In this document: piece after piece, positions 1 through 6,541 of the stretch
How the letters are laid out: the number at the start of each line of letters is the position of its first letter
How positions within the stretch are numbered: the stretch's first letter is position 1
Assembly: GCA_025363495.1 (NCBI GenBank)
Contig: JANYDR010000496.1
Span: 1-6,541, forward strand
DNA from: Cyclobacteriaceae bacterium
Lineage (GTDB): Bacteria > Bacteroidota > Bacteroidia > Cytophagales > Cyclobacteriaceae
Reading direction: 5' to 3'
DNA length: 6,541 nucleotides
Notes under the pieces: model-generated
What the model was told of the DNA's origin: nothing
Databases searched by the model: none
What the model saw: the letters and a program-made list of their open reading frames with translations, nothing else
Position numbers and translations under genes: made by a program

Positions 1-825
1 ACAAACACTCGTGACTATACATCGATACTTATAGTTATTCAACACTACTCCAAGACCATTCGCATTTACTGAAAGACTGGAAGTTGTGGAGTTGCTATAG
101 GTTGCGGCACCATCAGTAACACCATCGGTGATATCAGCAAACGTACCCGTGTTAGGATCACGCTGCCATTGGTAGGTCAAACTTGTGCCAGTAGCAGTAA
201 CATCAAATGTTGTGCTGGCATCCTCGCAAATTATTTTTGCAATAGGCTGGACCGTTACAGCAGGAGGATTTTGAACAATTACGGTTGGTGTATTAAAAAG
301 AGACGCCGGAGGGACGGCACATCCATTGAGATCTGTGACTGAAACGAGGCTGTAAGTGGTTGTAGCTCCCGGTGATACAGGAATATTATTACCGGAAGTA
401 TAAGGTGTTACAATGACGCCGCCCGGGTTGTACACAACCGTGTAGGTAGCGGTGGTACCTCCCGCAACGGTCACAGTTAAATTAGCAACGCCCCCTGAAC
501 AAATAGTTGATGTTCCGTTAAGAGTGGCTGAGGCTGGTTTTGGGTTGACCGTGACCTGAGCGGCAGGACCATTTGCTATTGAGCATGGACCATTTTGGTA
601 CACTGCCCTGAACTGATAAACCGTAGTAACACCCCCCACAAGCGGAACGGCAGGATTAATGGAACTAGCGGTGCCAATCAAAGCATCCGCAAAACCCCCT
701 CCGTTTACTTGCTTTTCCCATCGAATAATACTTCCCCGTATCGGCGAAGGCACAGTACCTGACGAAACAATATTGGCAATAGCAGACCCTGTGCAAATGG
801 TTTGACTGGCCGGTGCGATTACACC
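1..825 (-). repeat. Three consecutive diverged Ig/PKD-like domain repeats within the surface protein
   Basis: Residues about 728-825, 826-915 and 916-1002 each open with a similar strand: QTICTG (Cys738), STICSGG (Cys836) and KIICED (Cys927). The Cys-to-Cys spacings are 98 and 91 residues. Each unit ends in a strand leading to a Pro-rich linker (VTVNPKP, VIVQNPP). The last unit has the YQWQ core and YKYRC strand typical of bacterial Ig-like domains and stops at the window edge. The units are related in pattern but clearly diverged in sequence, so they are protein domain repeats rather than recent DNA duplications. Boundaries are approximate. Confidence 0.6.
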
Positions 826-3006
826 CGCTGCCGTTTGGCCAAAAACTGTAACAGACAAGTTAACATTAGCATTTGTGCAAGACTGTGTCGCAATGTTATA
901 GGTGGGTAACGTGTACGGTGCGGAAAGTGGACTGACAATTGGGATATTTGCCGGCACATATTGAAGTGCAACACTTACATTATTCGTCACCGAAGGGCTA
1001 GGCTGAGCTGCAAGATTGTATGTAACTGTCGATGAATTTCCCGCGACCGGAGCAAGGGTTACGCCAGCACCAAAACCATGACTCCATGTATTCTGCGTAG
1101 CGAGCGCAATCAATGCAGCATTCGCGAAAGTAGATGCATTAATATTTTTTGTCGGCGGGGCTGTTGATTCATTATAGACAACTAGCGTTCCCGGAGGGCC
1201 ATTGCAAACACTCGTACTACCTGTTGGTGTCGCCGGTATATTGCCAGTGATATCCGGTTGTTGAACTATCACCACTTCAATTGGATCACTCTCACACGAG
1301 TTTGTTCCACTCGTTACCTGAGTGGCCCAGATGGAATAATAAGCTCCATTAGTATTGTTCGTTCTAAAATTACCTGCAGCACCTCCAACAATTGAGGGGT
1401 TGGTAACTGAATTGTAAGCAGAGGCCGGGAAAGTAAGTTGATTAGGTCCCGCCGTATTATTCAACAGCGTGGCACCTCCAGCTTGTGGATTTTTGTTATA
1501 CCAATTTACAGCAGTCCTTCCTCCCACTCCATTGGCCACTGTGAAGTTGAACGCTGTACTTGTTGGAGTTGTATAACAAATTGAAAGTCCTGTCGCGGTA
1601 AGAGCTGCTGGTTTGGTAACTATTTCTACATAGTTCTCTACAAACTCTTGATTACCCGTGACCGTGACTCCATCATACTGATTACAAATATCCCAGTATT
1701 CCAACCTGACATATAGGCGTTGGCCGATTGCTTGACCTGTTGGAGAAGACGTAGTGATCGTACCCATATAGGTGGTGCCACTTGGGTTAAGCACATTCGC
1801 AGGCAAATTTATAACCCCATTAAAATCAGACGCAACCGTTGAGACAGGGAAATAATTCGCATTAACCAAAGCGCCTGCTGCATTAGTTATAGGAACTGTT
1901 GCACCACCAAGGGAAGCTGGGAAAGTAACAGAAACATTGGGAATATTCCCACCCGCATAATTTTGGCTACCATACTTAATCCTGATATTCCGTGTCACTT
2001 GATTTGGCACGTTCGTCTCAACCGCAAGCCGACAGTTTAGATTCGTTGCATCATTGAATTGCATGTTAACGGTACCACCCAGACAAACCAGATTAGAGTT
2101 TGCTACGGAAGGAGGCAGATTCAGGGTGCCGGTATTTTTGTTATCGGTATCATACGAAGGGAATAGCTGCTGATCAATTTTAGAGGCACAAGTAAGGAGC
2201 CCAGAAAAAACCGGGGATAGCTTTGCAGTAAATTCGCAACTAGTAGGGGTCGGGAGTGCATAAGTAGTTGGATATATAAACGTTGGTTTGATCGTTGCGT
2301 AAGTAACAGGCTGAGTAGTAAGTTTAACGCCAACGGATAAAAACGTAGGAGTCACACCACCAATATTATCAGAAGGGTAGGAAGCAGTAGTAGTAGTAGT
2401 ATTGCCAGGATCTCCCCATGCAACACTTCCATTAAACGGATTTGACGCATAGTAGGTACTATTTCTGTAAACCATACTTACTTCATAAGTCCAGCGCAAA
2501 AAATTCATGTTAACTGGTGCGCAAACATTGTTTGTAGAATAAAATCCTTTGCTGAGGAGGTCAATATCACTACAGGTCGGAATGTAGTTATTTAGTCCGG
2601 TCATGACCGGAGAACTGTTTGCAGGCGCTCCTCCTGCCGTGGTTGTTAACGTACCACTAATATTGGTGAACTTAATCTTGAGGATCTGTCCTGGCAACAT
2701 AAATCCAGGTGCAGTCTGAGTAATATTAACATCAGAAGGACGAAAGAATATCTTAACCTCAAGGACGTTTATCCTGGTTGCTGCCTGGATTGAAACTGGA
2801 GAGCCACCAACAGTCACAGCCCAATCAGTGGTGGGGATAGGACCCCCAGAAATTTGCTGGTCAAAGCGAACTGTAATACTTCGCTGATCTGCTGTCTCAT
2901 AATAAGGATAACCACCACCTACTAAAGCATTTGCCTGCCCAAAAAGCTCATAAGAAGAAATTAAGAATGATAAGCCAATTAAGCCTAGTCGAAGAAATCT
3001 ACCCAT
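1..3006 (-). CDS. Large secreted Ig/PKD-like surface protein, C-terminus cut by window edge
   Basis: The minus-strand frame is open for 1002 codons from ATG at 3006 to base 1, with no stop or frameshift, so the 3' end lies outside. Residues 1-25 form a signal peptide: basic n-region (Arg3, Arg6), hydrophobic core LGLIGLSFLIS, and a likely cleavage site after FGQA. Residues about 35-120 resemble a beta-sandwich of the SwmB/Big type (strand pattern SITVRFDQ). Residues about 300-450 begin with VCLGGTVNMQF, a style seen in large Bacteroidota surface proteins. From about 470 onward come Ig/PKD-like domains with recurring 'ICxG' strands (Cys477, 601, 738, 836, 927) and a closing YQWQ...YRC pattern. 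Asn, Thr, Ser and Gly are abundant, as in extracellular adhesins. Family knowledge suggests export by Sec and then type IX secretion, with a gliding-associated or T9SS sorting domain at the missing end; that is inference. An in-frame ATG at 3060 would add 18 residues, but the 3006 start gives the cleaner signal peptide. The precise role, such as adhesion or gliding, is unknown. Confidence 0.88.
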   Translation of the reverse strand, partial: MGRFLRLGLIGLSFLISSYELFGQANALVGGGYPYYETADQRSITVRFDQQISGGPIPTTDWAVTVGGSPVSIQAATRINVLEVKIFFRPSDVNITQTAPGFMLPGQILKIKFTNISGTLTTTAGGAPANSSPVMTGLNNYIPTCSDIDLLSKGFYSTNNVCAPVNMNFLRWTYEVSMVYRNSTYYASNPFNGSVAWGDPGNTTTTTASYPSDNIGGVTPTFLSVGVKLTTQPVTYATIKPTFIYPTTYALPTPTSCEFTAKLSPVFSGLLTCASKIDQQLFPSYDTDNKNTGTLNLPPSVANSNLVCLGGTVNMQFNDATNLNCRLAVETNVPNQVTRNIRIKYGSQNYAGGNIPNVSVTFPASLGGATVPITNAAGALVNANYFPVSTVASDFNGVINLPANVLNPSGTTYMGTITTSSPTGQAIGQRLYVRLEYWDICNQYDGVTVTGNQEFVENYVEIVTKPAALTATGLSICYTTPTSTAFNFTVANGVGGRTAVNWYNKNPQAGGATLLNNTAGPNQLTFPASAYNSVTNPSIVGGAAGNFRTNNTNGAYYSIWATQVTSGTNSCESDPIEVVIVQQPDITGNIPATPTGSTSVCNGPPGTLVVYNESTAPPTKNINASTFANAALIALATQNTWSHGFGAGVTLAPVAGNSSTVTYNLAAQPSPSVTNNVSVALQYVPANIPIVSPLSAPYTLPTYNIATQSCTNANVNLSVTVFGQTAAGVIAPASQTICTGSAIANIVSSGTVPSPIRGSIIRWEKQVNGGGFADALIGTASSINPAVPLVGGVTTVYQFRAVYQNGPCSIANGPAAQVTVNPKPASATLNGTSTICSGGVANLTVTVAGGTTATYTVVYNPGGVIVTPYTSGNNIPVSPGATTTYSLVSVTDLNGCAVPPASLFNTPTVIVQNPPAVTVQPIAKIICEDASTTFDVTATGTSLTYQWQRDPNTGTFADITDGVTDGAATYSNSTTSSLSVNANGLGVVLNNYKYRCIVTSVC
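2386..2400 (-). repeat. Trinucleotide microsatellite (AGT)5 encoding five threonines
   Basis: Five perfect AGT units on the plus strand read as five ACT threonine codons (residues 203-207) in the minus-strand surface protein. Changes in unit number would keep the frame, so this would vary linker length rather than switch the gene on or off. It sits in a low-complexity Gly/Asn/Thr stretch that looks like a loop or linker. Confidence 0.75.
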
Positions 3007-3079
3007 TGAAGGCCTGGTATTTGAATTGAATACATTTAGGCCAAAAAGTGTAACCAGCATATGAAAAAACACGTAACGA

Positions 3080-3087
3080 CAAACTTA
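3080..3087 (-). promoter_or_regulatory. Candidate -7 element (TAAGTTTG) for the surface-protein gene
   Basis: Read on the minus strand, 3087 to 3080 is TAAGTTTG, an exact match to the Bacteroidota sigma-A -7 consensus TAnnTTTG. It lies about 74 bp upstream of the ATG at 3006 and would give a leader of roughly 65-70 nt. No clear TTG -33 element sits at the usual distance; the nearest candidate is TTTC at 3110-3107, 19 bp upstream. The element is also compatible with the alternative ATG at 3060. The call rests on motif and position only. Confidence 0.55.
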
Positions 3088-3088
3088 T

Positions 3089-3108
3089 TCATAAATAGTC
3101 ATAAATGA
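3089..3108. repeat. Direct repeat TCATAAAT, two copies 10 bp apart
   Basis: TCATAAAT occurs at 3089-3096 and again at 3099-3106, separated by AG, so the copies repeat at 10 bp, about one helical turn. They lie just upstream of the minus-strand -7 element, covering the place where its -33 region would be. Tandem sites on one DNA face can be activator or repressor half-sites, but the sequence is AT-rich and chance is a real alternative. No regulator is recognised. Confidence 0.4.
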
Positions 3109-3116
3109 AATATTTC
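3107..3116. repeat. Perfect 10-bp palindrome GAAATATTTC
   Basis: GAAATATTTC is its own reverse complement. It overlaps the end of the direct repeat between the two divergent promoter candidates, about 20 bp upstream of the minus-strand -7 element and about 33 bp upstream of the plus-strand one. It is too short and has no loop, so it is not a terminator. It could be a dimeric operator or chance in AT-rich DNA. Confidence 0.35.
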
Positions 3117-3148
3117 AAAATAGCGGTTTTCTGCTCTTCCAAATAGCC

Positions 3149-3156
3149 TACCTTTG
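3149..3156 (+). promoter_or_regulatory. Candidate -7 element (TACCTTTG) for pyrG-yidC
   Basis: TACCTTTG is an exact match to the Bacteroidota -7 consensus TAnnTTTG. It ends 22 bp before the pyrG ATG, so transcription would begin near 3160-3164 with a leader of only about 15-20 nt. The -33 region is weak: TTTTC at 3127-3131 is the closest to a TTG-type element. The short leader holds a T6 run (3165-3170) and no strong Shine-Dalgarno sequence, which is normal for this phylum. It leaves no room for a riboswitch or attenuator. Confidence 0.65.
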
Positions 3157-3178
3157 CGGCCATATTTTTTAGCCATCC

Positions 3179-4807
3179 ATGACCTCTCCTGATAAGACCG
3201 CTAAGTATATCTTTGTCACCGGTGGTGTAACTTCCTCACTGGGTAAGGGCATCATCGCAGCATCTCTTGGCAAGTTGCTCCAGGCACGTGGATTTACGGT
3301 CACCATACAAAAATTTGATCCCTACATTAATATAGACCCCGGCACACTCAATCCTTATGAGCACGGGGAATGCTATGTCACTGACGACGGAGCTGAAACT
3401 GACCTTGATCTGGGGCACTATGAAAGATTCCTGAATATTCACACTTCCAAATCAAATAATATCACCACAGGTCGCATCTATAATAATGTGATCACCAAAG
3501 AGCGAAAGGGAGAATTTCTTGGGAAAACGGTTCAAGTTATTCCACACATTACCGATGAGATCAAGAGAAATATCTATTTATTGGGAGAAAGCGGCCAGTA
3601 CGACTTTGTTATAACAGAGATCGGCGGATCGGTCGGTGATATCGAATCGCTCCCATTTATTGAAGCGGTGCGCCAGGTACGCTGGGAACTTGGATCGAAT
3701 CACTCATTGGTGATCCATCTTACACTCATCCCCTATCTCAAAGCCGCTAAAGAACTTAAGACAAAACCAACGCAACATTCTGTAAAGAAGCTTCTTGAAG
3801 AAGGAGTTCAGCCGGACATCTTAGTATGCCGTACAGAATATCCACTGCCGATGGAAATCCGCAAAAAGGTCGGATTGTTTTGCAATGTGCAGCTCAACTC
3901 GGTAATCGAAGCCATTGATGCAGACACTATTTATGATGTGCCTCTTCTCATGCGTAAGGAGAAGCTCGATGAACGGGTCATGTCAAAGATGAAAGTTCAT
4001 GCCAAGAACGAACCTGACCTTGAGCAATGGAAAGCATTCCTTGGCAAGCTGAAAAATCCAACAGACGAAATCCGGTTGGGACTTGTAGGAAAATATGTAT
4101 CTCTTCCTGATGCTTATAAATCTATTGCCGAAGCGTTCATTCATGCCGGCGCACAAAATGATTGCAAGGTGGATCTTAAATGGATTTCTTCTGAAGACAT
4201 CACAAAAGAAACGGTAGGTGATGTGCTCGGTGGCTTGCATGGCGTGCTGGTCGCTCCTGGCTTTGGTGAGCGCGGACTGGAAGGAAAAATTGAAGCGATT
4301 CGTTACGTACGTGAAAATAAAATCCCGTTCCTGGGTATTTGTCTTGGAATGCAGTGTGCCGTTGTTGAGTTCAGTCGTAACGTACTGGGACTTGAGGCTA
4401 GCTCCACAGAGCTTGATCCAAAAACAAAAAACCCTGTCATTGATATGATGGAGGAACAAAAGAAGGTTACGAAGAAAGGTGGCACGATGCGGTTAGGGGC
4501 CTATGATTGCAAGATCAAGAAGGGATCGAAGGCGGCTTCTATATATGGGGAAACACTTATACAGGAACGCCATCGTCATCGCTACGAATTTAATAATAAG
4601 TACCTTGAGCAGATCGAAGAGGGTGGATTAAAGGCGACAGGTATTAATCCGGACTCGGGTCTCGTTGAGATCGTAGAACTGAAAGATCATCCCTGGTTTG
4701 TTGGTGTTCAATTCCATCCTGAATATAAGAGTACGGTGCTAAACCCCCATCCCCTCTTTGTAAAGTTTATCGACGCTGCGCTGAATCATAAAAAACTGGA
4801 CTCCTGA
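3179..4807 (+). CDS. pyrG: CTP synthase (glutamine hydrolysing), complete
   Basis: This cytosolic enzyme makes CTP from UTP, ATP and glutamine, the last step of de novo pyrimidine nucleotide synthesis (EC 6.3.4.2). Its 542 aa fit the usual 535-550. The N-terminal synthetase domain (about 1-275) has the P-loop GGVTSSLGKG (Lys23), the ETDLDLGHYERF motif and Asp77 and Glu147, matching the Mg-binding Asp72 and Glu140 of E. coli, plus KTKPTQHS at 194-201 in the UTP/CTP region. The C-terminal class I glutamine amidotransferase domain (about 300-537) has nucleophile Cys388 in GICLGMQ, GGTMRLG (434-440), RHRHRYE (464-470) and the His513-Glu515 pair in QFHPE. The start is secure: an in-frame TAG at 3170-3172 lies just upstream, and the product aligns to the family from its first strand. 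Ungapped alignment puts Ala359-Pro360-Gly361 where E. coli has Pro-Gly-Gly near the oxyanion hole. It is first in a likely pyrG-yidC operon. The family is feedback-inhibited by CTP and activated by GTP. Confidence 0.98.
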   Translation: MTSPDKTAKYIFVTGGVTSSLGKGIIAASLGKLLQARGFTVTIQKFDPYINIDPGTLNPYEHGECYVTDDGAETDLDLGHYERFLNIHTSKSNNITTGRIYNNVITKERKGEFLGKTVQVIPHITDEIKRNIYLLGESGQYDFVITEIGGSVGDIESLPFIEAVRQVRWELGSNHSLVIHLTLIPYLKAAKELKTKPTQHSVKKLLEEGVQPDILVCRTEYPLPMEIRKKVGLFCNVQLNSVIEAIDADTIYDVPLLMRKEKLDERVMSKMKVHAKNEPDLEQWKAFLGKLKNPTDEIRLGLVGKYVSLPDAYKSIAEAFIHAGAQNDCKVDLKWISSEDITKETVGDVLGGLHGVLVAPGFGERGLEGKIEAIRYVRENKIPFLGICLGMQCAVVEFSRNVLGLEASSTELDPKTKNPVIDMMEEQKKVTKKGGTMRLGAYDCKIKKGSKAASIYGETLIQERHRHRYEFNNKYLEQIEEGGLKATGINPDSGLVEIVELKDHPWFVGVQFHPEYKSTVLNPHPLFVKFIDAALNHKKLDS

Positions 4808-4834
4808 TATTTTAATTTAGTTATACTATATACT

Positions 4835-6541
4835 ATGGATCGTAATTCTGCCATTGGGCTAACGTTGATTGCTGTTTTGTTGCTGCTGTACTTTAATTTT
4901 TTTGCGCCCGAACCGCCGAAAGAAGTCCCTCCTACTATCACAACAGAGCAGACGGATTCAACTTCTCAGATCGTTAACGCAAAACCAGACAGCCTTCCGT
5001 TACGGACAGGAACTGCGCTTGATTCTTTACTCACAGGCAAAGAAGAGAGTACTAAAATTGAAACCGCTGATTTAATTGTCACTTTCAGCAACCGCGGAGG
5101 TGTTATTAAAGAAGTTGAGTTAAAGAAATTCAAAACTTATTACAAAAAGCCACTCCTGCTTGCCTCACCTTCTTCCAATTCATTTAAGCTGAATGCCACC
5201 TACGAAGGAAAGGACATTGATTTATATTCTTTGTTCTATACTGTTGAGAGCAAGCAATCACAAGGCATTGATAAAGAAACAAAACAGTCTATCGACAGCA
5301 CGATTGTAACATTTACAACTTCTCTTGCCGGAGGTAAATTACTGAAACAGGTTTATACCGTTCCCGCCAACGGCTATCAGGTAAAATATTCTATTCAGTC
5401 TTCAGGACTTGGTGAGTCAATCAATGGTGATCATCTGACATTGCTGTGGAATGATCAGATTCCGGTTCAGGAAAAAGATATTCATGATAGTCGCACAAAA
5501 ACTACGGTTAACTATTTTACTGTTGAAGAGGGGTTTGATAATCTCAGCGAATCCTCCAATGACATTGAAACAGATGCTATCGCCGGGAAGGTGAAATGGG
5601 TGGGCATCAAACAAAAGTTTTTTACAAGTGCAATCATTGCAAAAAATTCTTTCAGTGGCGGAGAAGTCAGCACAAGTGCGAATCCTAACGATGCAATCGT
5701 CGTTAAATCTGCTCGCGTTAAACTATTCATTCCAAAGGCTGACGTCATCACCAACAAGGCAAATTTTGAATTCTATTTTGGCCCGAATGATTATAAGGTA
5801 TTAACAGAGGTTACGGATGGTTTCTCGAAAAATCTAAACCTTGGATGGCCTCCTGTAAGCTGGGTTAACAAGTTTGTAATCATCCCGATCTTCCATTTCC
5901 TGGAAAGCCTTATCGGAAATTATGGAGTGATCATCATGATCCTCGTGATCATAATCAAACTCATACTTACTCCTCTCTCCTACAGTTCGTACCTCGGTAT
6001 GGCAAAGATGCGTTTGCTGAAGCCCGAGCTCGATATTATTAAAGAGAAGAATGGTGACAATGCAACCCAGGCACAGCAGGACCAGATGAAGTTGTATCAG
6101 CAGGCCGGCGTGAATCCGTTCAGCGGATGTATTCCTTTGTTGCTTCAGATGCCGATACTTTTTGCCATGTTTTATTTTTTCCCGGTGTCGGTTGAATTGC
6201 GGCAGCAACCATTTCTATGGGCGGATGATTTGTCTACTTATGATTCTATTATCAACCTTCCGTTTATCATTCCATTCGGATACGGCGATCACGTGAGTTT
6301 GTTTGTGCTATTAATGACAGCTTCTACGCTTATATCCACCTGGCAGAACAACCAGATAAGTTCTGTAACAGGTCCGATGAAATCGATGGGCTATATAATG
6401 CCTGTGATCTTCATGTTTGTTTTGAACTCATTCTCAGCGGGATTAAGTTTCTACTACTTCGTTTCCAACCTTGTTACCTTCGCACAACAGGCAATCATCA
6501 AGAGATTTGTTGATGAAGACAAGATCCTTGCGGTAATGGCA
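4835..6541 (+). CDS. yidC: Membrane protein insertase YidC (Oxa1 family), 3' end cut by window edge
   Basis: YidC inserts and folds inner-membrane proteins, alone or with SecYEG. The frame is open for 569 codons to the window edge; Bacteroidota homologues run to about 600-620, so only the basic cytoplasmic tail should be missing. It starts MDRN with TM1 at about 7-24, then a Pro/Thr/Ser-rich linker and a periplasmic P1 beta domain (about 74-335, opening with a TFSNRGG strand). The conserved insertase core follows: an amphipathic segment and TM2 at about 345-385, the cytoplasmic hairpin with MAKMR (389-393) and KPE, GVNPFSGCIPLLLQMP in TM3 (425-440), TM4 at about 486-503 and TM5 at about 518-548. 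Lys375 in TM2 takes the place of E. coli Arg366, the groove charge. The ATG at 4835 lies 27 bp after the pyrG stop. That gap is AT-rich with no terminator, no TAnnTTTG and no Shine-Dalgarno sequence, so co-transcription with pyrG is likely. Confidence 0.97.
   Translation, partial: MDRNSAIGLTLIAVLLLLYFNFFAPEPPKEVPPTITTEQTDSTSQIVNAKPDSLPLRTGTALDSLLTGKEESTKIETADLIVTFSNRGGVIKEVELKKFKTYYKKPLLLASPSSNSFKLNATYEGKDIDLYSLFYTVESKQSQGIDKETKQSIDSTIVTFTTSLAGGKLLKQVYTVPANGYQVKYSIQSSGLGESINGDHLTLLWNDQIPVQEKDIHDSRTKTTVNYFTVEEGFDNLSESSNDIETDAIAGKVKWVGIKQKFFTSAIIAKNSFSGGEVSTSANPNDAIVVKSARVKLFIPKADVITNKANFEFYFGPNDYKVLTEVTDGFSKNLNLGWPPVSWVNKFVIIPIFHFLESLIGNYGVIIMILVIIIKLILTPLSYSSYLGMAKMRLLKPELDIIKEKNGDNATQAQQDQMKLYQQAGVNPFSGCIPLLLQMPILFAMFYFFPVSVELRQQPFLWADDLSTYDSIINLPFIIPFGYGDHVSLFVLLMTASTLISTWQNNQISSVTGPMKSMGYIMPVIFMFVLNSFSAGLSFYYFVSNLVTFAQQAIIKRFVDEDKILAVMA

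Noticed and set aside
2121..2333. Minus-strand 70-codon ORF
   Set aside because: It lies inside the long surface-protein frame in a different reading frame, and its leucine-rich composition looks like an out-of-frame translation.
2386..2400. (AGT)5 as a phase-variation switch
   Set aside because: A trinucleotide repeat inside the coding frame cannot cause frameshifts, and five units is short for strong slippage.
3061..3108. Plus-strand mini-ORF of 15 codons beginning MKKHVTT upstream of pyrG
   Set aside because: It ends before the pyrG promoter candidate, so it would not be in the pyrG leader. It overlaps the divergent promoter and repeats and has no promoter or ribosome site of its own; chance in AT-rich DNA is the simplest explanation.
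3107..3116. Palindrome GAAATATTTC as a transcription terminator
   Set aside because: It has no loop, is all A/T apart from its ends, and lies between divergent genes where no transcript needs to end.
3983..4459. Minus-strand 158-codon ORF antisense to pyrG
   Set aside because: It is a shadow of pyrG, which is complete with all catalytic motifs. The antisense product has no recognisable domain or start context.
4869..5075. Plus-strand 68-codon ORF starting with a Cys/Leu-rich run
   Set aside because: It is an out-of-frame reading of the TM1 and linker codons of yidC, which is supported along its whole length by family motifs.
5834..6208. Minus-strand 124-codon ORF with a His/Asp-rich stretch, antisense to yidC
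   Set aside because: The His/Asp-rich part is the reverse complement of the codons for the Ile/Met/Val-rich TM2 of YidC, so the apparent metal-binding look is an artefact.

Overview
This window most likely comes from a chromosome of the phylum Bacteroidota, probably a Cytophagales-type bacterium. Three things point there. Both promoter candidates in the intergenic gap match the Bacteroidota -7 element TAnnTTTG exactly, and no start has a good Shine-Dalgarno sequence. CTP synthase is followed directly by a long, P1-domain YidC that begins MDRN, as is common in this phylum. The left half encodes a secreted protein with Ig/PKD-like domains in the style of Bacteroidota type IX secretion and gliding-associated surface proteins. 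The phylum call is strong; the order is a guess from protein style.

Layout. Positions 1-3006 (minus strand) hold one uninterrupted reading frame of 1002 codons. It starts with a signal peptide and runs off the left edge, so its C-terminus is missing. Positions 3007-3178 are a 172-bp divergent intergenic region with one TAnnTTTG element facing each way, a 10-bp-spaced direct repeat and a small palindrome. Positions 3179-4807 (plus) hold complete pyrG (CTP synthase, 542 aa). After a 27-bp AT-rich gap, 4835-6541 (plus) holds yidC (membrane insertase), open for 569 codons and cut by the right edge, probably only a few dozen codons short of its end.

How the genes relate. pyrG and yidC look like one transcription unit driven from the promoter at 3149-3156, with no terminator or promoter visible between them. 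They join the last step of CTP synthesis to inner-membrane protein insertion; this is shared housekeeping transcription rather than one pathway. The divergent surface protein looks functionally unrelated and has its own promoter candidate.

I see no RNA gene, CRISPR array, insertion sequence, toxin-antitoxin pair or phage gene, and no evidence of a novel defence or biosynthetic system. The points most worth checking are the domain identity and missing C-terminus of the surface protein, its start codon, and two residue substitutions relative to the E. coli enzymes: PyrG Pro360 and YidC Lys375.
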